DNA of 7,431 bases. Source: Candidatus Zhuqueibacterota bacterium (GTDB lineage Bacteria > Zhuqueibacterota > QNDG01). This document shows positions 3,829-7,431 of this stretch, one piece after another (position 1 is the stretch's first letter; each line of letters opens with the position of its first letter). The position numbers and the translations under genes were made by a program. The notes below the pieces were generated by a model. It worked only from the letters and a program-made list of their open reading frames with translations, ran no database searches and had not been told where the DNA came from. Location of the stretch: positions 1-7,431 of the forward strand of contig QNDG01000055.1 of assembly GCA_003645915.1 (NCBI GenBank), written 5' to 3'.

Positions 3829-6800
3829 ATGATTTTATCTAAATTAACAGTGCAGGGTTTTAAATCCTTTGCAAAAAGGGTTGATCTTAAATTTGACGGT
3901 AAAATAACAGCTGTTGTAGGTCCGAACGGCTGCGGCAAAACCAATATAGTTGATGCTATAAGATGGGGGCTTGGCGAACAGAGACCCTCTATTCTGAGAA
4001 CAGACAGAATGGAAAATGTTATTTTCGGAGGTGCTCAATCCTCAAAACCTCTCGGTATGGCCGAGGTTTCCATTACATTTGATAATACTGACCAGCTTCT
4101 TCCTATTGACTATTCGGAAGTAACAATAACAAGAAGACTTTACAGATCCGGTGAAAGCGAATACCTGATAAATAAAAACCGGGTCAGACTGAAAGATATA
4201 AACGATCTTATTATGGATACAGGCATAGGCGCTGATGCTTATTCTGTAATTGAGCTGAAAATGATTGAGGATATCCTGAGCGACAGAGCAGAAGACAGAC
4301 GGAGATTGATGGAAGAGGCTGCAGGGGTTACAAAATATAAACACCGCCTTCGTGCTGCGATGAGAAAACTTGATGCAACACAGAATGATCTTTTAAGAGT
4401 TAATGATATTATTAGCGAGGTGGAGAGAAGTGTTGCTTCTTTAAAACGTCAGGTAGGCAGAGCAAGGAGGTATAAAGAGTATCAGGAACTGGTGCAGGAA
4501 CTGGAAATTAAAACATCGAGCCATATCTATACAAATCTTAAAAAAGAAATTGAACCTCTGCAAAAGGAACTGGAACAGCTTAAACAGCAAAAGGACGGCA
4601 GCAGTACTGAAATCACGAAAGAAGAAGCGGATCTTGAATCAATTCGTTTAACATTAACAGAGCAGGAAAGGGATCTTGTCCGGATAAGGGAAAGCATGTC
4701 TCAGTTAATAGAGACTATCCATAAAAGAGAAAGTGATATAAGAGTTGGTAAAGAGAGGGCAAGTTCTTTAAGGGAGAGAATTACAAGATATTCAAGAGAG
4801 ATAGAAGATCTGAAAAAGCGTCTTGAAGATCAGGAAAATCATCTTGTTGTTACAGGACGGAACAGAGAGGTCCTGCAGGTAAAAATCACTTCCAGCAGCA
4901 GAATTTTTGAGAATAAAAAGAAAGAACTTGAGGTTTTTCAGCAGGGACTTAATTTAAAAAGACTGACACTTAATGATAAGAAAAAAGCTGTTATTGAGTG
5001 TCTTGAACAGATAAATTCATTAAGCTCTTCGGAAACAAATCTTCAGACAAAAATTGATAATTTCCAGGGCAGGATGGAAAGACTGGACGAGGAGGATCAG
5101 AAGTACAGAAGCATTCTTAAATCCAGTGAAAGCCAGTCCGGCAAAGTGCGTTCAATAATAGATTCCCTAAACAGCGAATATTCCGGATTAAAGGATCATT
5201 TTGAGTCTTTACGAAATGATGAGAAAAGATTGATCAGTGAAATCGATAAATTGAGAGAGAGGTTTTTTGATTCCAGGAGCAGGCTCGAACTGATTGAAGG
5301 AAGGCTTGATTTTTATAAAAATATGCTGGATAATCAGGAAGGTGTTTCCGACGGAGCCAAATGGCTTATAAAGCAGAATACACCGGGGCTTATCGGTATT
5401 CTTGCTGACCTGATTAATGTAAAGAATGAATACAAACAGGCTGTTTCTGCGGGTTTGGGAGAAGCTTCGGGTTATATACTTGTTGAAAGAATGTCCCAGG
5501 CGTTTGTGGCTCTTGAAAAATTAAAACAGAGGGGTGGTGGCAGAGCAAGCATTATAAGCTTAGACAGCGCAGGCAAAGCTCCGGTTATGTCAAAAGTTAA
5601 AATTAAAAATCCGGATAAAATAATCGGCTGGGCACACGAGCTTGTTACTTATGATAAGAAAATTGAACCTGTCGTAAAATACCTTCTGAATGATCTCGTT
5701 ATTGTGGAGGATATAGAATCAGCAAGGGAGTTGATTGACAATAATGACCTTCAGGGAATCAGAGTGGCAACTTTGGATGGTGAGGTTGTTTCAACATGGG
5801 GCAGTTTGCAGGTAAATGATACAAGAGATAAAGAGCACAGTCTTATAGGAAGAATGCACAGGATTGAAGAATTAGAGAAAGAGGCCGGTTCAATTAAAAA
5901 GAAGGTTGAAGAATTAAAAAAACAGATAGAAGAAAAAGAGAAGCATATTGAAAAAACAAGAGAAATGTTAAGTAAATCCGAACAAGAGGCTTATTTATTA
6001 CAGGATAAAATAAAAAAGAATGAATATGAGTTCTCACAAATAGAATTTGAAACTAAAAAAGCGGATGACGGCATAAAGGCTAATGCAGATGAGAGACAGA
6101 AACTTTTAAAGGAAATAGAAACAAGTAAAGCTGCCATAGAAGATATCAGGCCCCAAATCGAAGCTCTTATGGAAAAAAGGGAAAAAATTGATCTTGAATC
6201 TGCGAGGATTCAATCTGAGATTGAAAGGCTTGAGGAAGAAGAGCACACTAAGGAAGAAGATGTCCACAAACTGAATCTCGGGTTGGTGCGTCTAAAAGGT
6301 GAAGCAAAGAATCTTGATTATGATATTGAAAGATCCAAAAATCTTATTGAGGAAATAAGAAATACAATTGAACAGCGATTTTCCGAGATCAATGAATCGG
6401 AAAAAGAGATTGAAGAGTTAGAGAAAAGCAGGGAAGATACAGGGAAATTGCTGGAGCAGAATTTTGCTGAAAAAGATGAGAAAGACAAACTTCTTGAACA
6501 GAGCGAGGCCAAATATCAGGAACTTCAGCAGGAACTTCAGCAAAAAGAGCGGGAAGTAAGGGAGGTCAGAAGAGGAAGAGAACAGATAGCAGAAACACTT
6601 CATTCTCTTGAGCTCCGGATTGCGGAACTTTCTCATGATATGAAGAATATCAAAGAGCGGATAATGGAGTCGTATGAAATAGACATTGAGAAAGTTAAAC
6701 CTGATGAAAATCTTGATGTTGAAAAAGCGGAAGAAGAAGTTGTTGAGCTCAAGCGTAAAATGAAAGGGCTCGGAGCTGTCAATTTAATGGCTCTTGTAGA

Positions 6801-7383
6801 GTATGATGAGCAGAAAGAGAGGCTGGATTTCCTTGTTCAGCAGAGAGAAGATCTTTTATCTGCAGAAGAGACTTTAAATGAGACAATAAAAAAGATTAAC
6901 AGAACTGCAAGAACCAGGTTTACCGAAGTGTTTTCTGAAGTGAGGAAAAATTTCAAAGATACATTCGGCAGATTTTTCCAGGGCGGGGAAGCTGATTTAA
7001 GACTGCCTGAAGGAGAAGATCCTCTTGAGGCTCAGATAGAGATTCTGGCAAGACCTTCGGGCAAACATTCAAGAGATCTTAGCCTTCTTTCAGGAGGAGA
7101 AAGAGCTTTGACAGCAATATCCCTTCTGTTTGCTTTGTATCTTGTAAAACCCAGCCCGTTCTGTATTCTTGATGAAATAGATGCACCGTTAGATGATGCG
7201 AATGTGGAGAGATTTACAAGAGTTTTAAAAGAGTTTGCGGAAAAAACACAGTTTATCATTGTCACTCATAACAGAATGACAATGAAAGCTGCTCAGGCAC
7301 TTTACGGTGTTACAATGGAAGAAAAGGGTGTTTCAAAGATTGTTTCTGTAAAATTTGACGACAGAGTGCCTGCAGAAGCATGA
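3829..7383 (+). CDS. smc: Chromosome partition protein SMC (condensin ATPase)
   Basis: SMC dimers, with ScpA and ScpB, use ATP to extrude and align DNA loops for chromosome compaction and segregation. The 1184 residues match the usual bacterial length. The N-terminal ATPase half has the Walker A motif GPNGCGKT (31-38). A coiled-coil arm runs from about 170 to 500, the hinge dimer domain spans about 505-665 (with GGGRASIISLD, 569-579), and the returning arm runs from about 670 to 1015. The C-terminal ATPase half has the signature LSGGE (1087-1091), Walker B FCILDEIDAPLDD (1111-1123, catalytic E1116) and the switch histidine H1147. The Q-loop is unusual: VIELKMIEDIL (140-150) has leucine where most SMCs have glutamine. 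The ATG at 3829 has only a weak ribosome site (AAAGAAGTG), and this start gives the expected MILSKLTVQGFKSF N-terminus. The gene is alone after its own promoter and terminator-like leader; scpA and scpB are not in the window. TGA is followed directly by TAA. Confidence 0.97.
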   Translation: MILSKLTVQGFKSFAKRVDLKFDGKITAVVGPNGCGKTNIVDAIRWGLGEQRPSILRTDRMENVIFGGAQSSKPLGMAEVSITFDNTDQLLPIDYSEVTITRRLYRSGESEYLINKNRVRLKDINDLIMDTGIGADAYSVIELKMIEDILSDRAEDRRRLMEEAAGVTKYKHRLRAAMRKLDATQNDLLRVNDIISEVERSVASLKRQVGRARRYKEYQELVQELEIKTSSHIYTNLKKEIEPLQKELEQLKQQKDGSSTEITKEEADLESIRLTLTEQERDLVRIRESMSQLIETIHKRESDIRVGKERASSLRERITRYSREIEDLKKRLEDQENHLVVTGRNREVLQVKITSSSRIFENKKKELEVFQQGLNLKRLTLNDKKKAVIECLEQINSLSSSETNLQTKIDNFQGRMERLDEEDQKYRSILKSSESQSGKVRSIIDSLNSEYSGLKDHFESLRNDEKRLISEIDKLRERFFDSRSRLELIEGRLDFYKNMLDNQEGVSDGAKWLIKQNTPGLIGILADLINVKNEYKQAVSAGLGEASGYILVERMSQAFVALEKLKQRGGGRASIISLDSAGKAPVMSKVKIKNPDKIIGWAHELVTYDKKIEPVVKYLLNDLVIVEDIESARELIDNNDLQGIRVATLDGEVVSTWGSLQVNDTRDKEHSLIGRMHRIEELEKEAGSIKKKVEELKKQIEEKEKHIEKTREMLSKSEQEAYLLQDKIKKNEYEFSQIEFETKKADDGIKANADERQKLLKEIETSKAAIEDIRPQIEALMEKREKIDLESARIQSEIERLEEEEHTKEEDVHKLNLGLVRLKGEAKNLDYDIERSKNLIEEIRNTIEQRFSEINESEKEIEELEKSREDTGKLLEQNFAEKDEKDKLLEQSEAKYQELQQELQQKEREVREVRRGREQIAETLHSLELRIAELSHDMKNIKERIMESYEIDIEKVKPDENLDVEKAEEEVVELKRKMKGLGAVNLMALVEYDEQKERLDFLVQQREDLLSAEETLNETIKKINRTARTRFTEVFSEVRKNFKDTFGRFFQGGEADLRLPEGEDPLEAQIEILARPSGKHSRDLSLLSGGERALTAISLLFALYLVKPSPFCILDEIDAPLDDANVERFTRVLKEFAEKTQFIIVTHNRMTMKAAQALYGVTMEEKGVSKIVSVKFDDRVPAEA
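6517..6540 (+). repeat. 12-bp perfect tandem duplication in the smc coiled coil
   Basis: CAGGAACTTCAG is present twice with no base change (6517-6528 and 6529-6540), encoding QELQ-QELQ at residues 897-904 in the second coiled-coil arm. Identity down to the codon level suggests a recent slippage event. Four added residues keep the reading frame but shift the heptad pattern (a stutter). Confidence 0.75.
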
Positions 7384-7431
7384 TAAATGCCTGGTTGTTT
7401 AAATAGATTTTTATAATTTTAATAATAATAA

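Noticed and set aside
6318..6636. Serine- and phenylalanine-rich minus-strand frames inside smc
   Set aside because: They arise as the antisense of the Glu/Lys-rich coiled-coil codons, so the composition is a by-product of smc.
1..7431. CRISPR array, tRNA/rRNA genes, insertion sequence, prophage or defence system
   Set aside because: No regularly spaced repeats, cloverleaf or rRNA-like stretches, transposase, integrase or known defence motifs were seen. All long frames belong to ordinary chromosomal families.
7384..7431. A promoter or gene start after smc
   Set aside because: The 48 bp hold a TATAAT-like string but no -35 box at proper spacing and only a very short frame from ATG at 7387.

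Overview
The window looks like chromosomal housekeeping DNA from an AT-rich bacterium of the FCB group (Bacteroidota and relatives such as Calditrichota, Ignavibacteriota, Marinimicrobia or KSB1-type lineages). Two things point there. One is a small secreted protein ending in a type IX secretion (T9SS) type A sorting domain with the motif NYPNPFNPSTKI. The other is an SMC protein whose Q-loop reads VIELKMIEDIL instead of the usual IGQG form, a variant I remember from Bacteroidota SMCs. The exact phylum cannot be fixed from this sequence alone.

Minus-strand half (1-2724). The rightmost gene is hslR (Hsp15-family S4 RNA-binding protein). It is followed closely by a GyaR-type 2-hydroxyacid dehydrogenase (10-bp gap) and nth (endonuclease III, 5-bp gap). 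These three form a tight operon read from a promoter near 2752-2780. After a gap of 333 bp that carries several inverted repeats comes a separately promoted TPR lipoprotein, cut by the left edge of the window.

Divergent intergenic region (2725-2966). It holds back-to-back sigma70-type promoters, one for the minus-strand operon and one for the plus-strand secreted protein.

Plus-strand half (2967-7431). The 196-residue exported protein is a signal peptide, one fibronectin type III-like domain and a T9SS sorting domain. A 271-bp gap follows. It contains a foldable RNA segment, an excellent promoter (TTGACA, 17 bp, TATATT), a dyad over the probable transcription start, and a terminator-like GC hairpin with six Ts lying between that promoter and the smc start codon. 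Then comes full-length smc, the chromosome-organising condensin ATPase (1184 residues). The last 48 bp after smc are AT-rich and show no gene.

The genes do not form one pathway. They cover proteotoxic and ribosome rescue (hslR), 2-keto acid reduction (gyaR), base-excision repair (nth), surface or secreted proteins (two genes) and chromosome segregation (smc). I see no novel multi-gene system. The points most worth a second look are the smc leader, the Q-loop variant, the eukaryote/archaea-like nth signatures, and the palindrome-rich spacer between nth and the lipoprotein gene.
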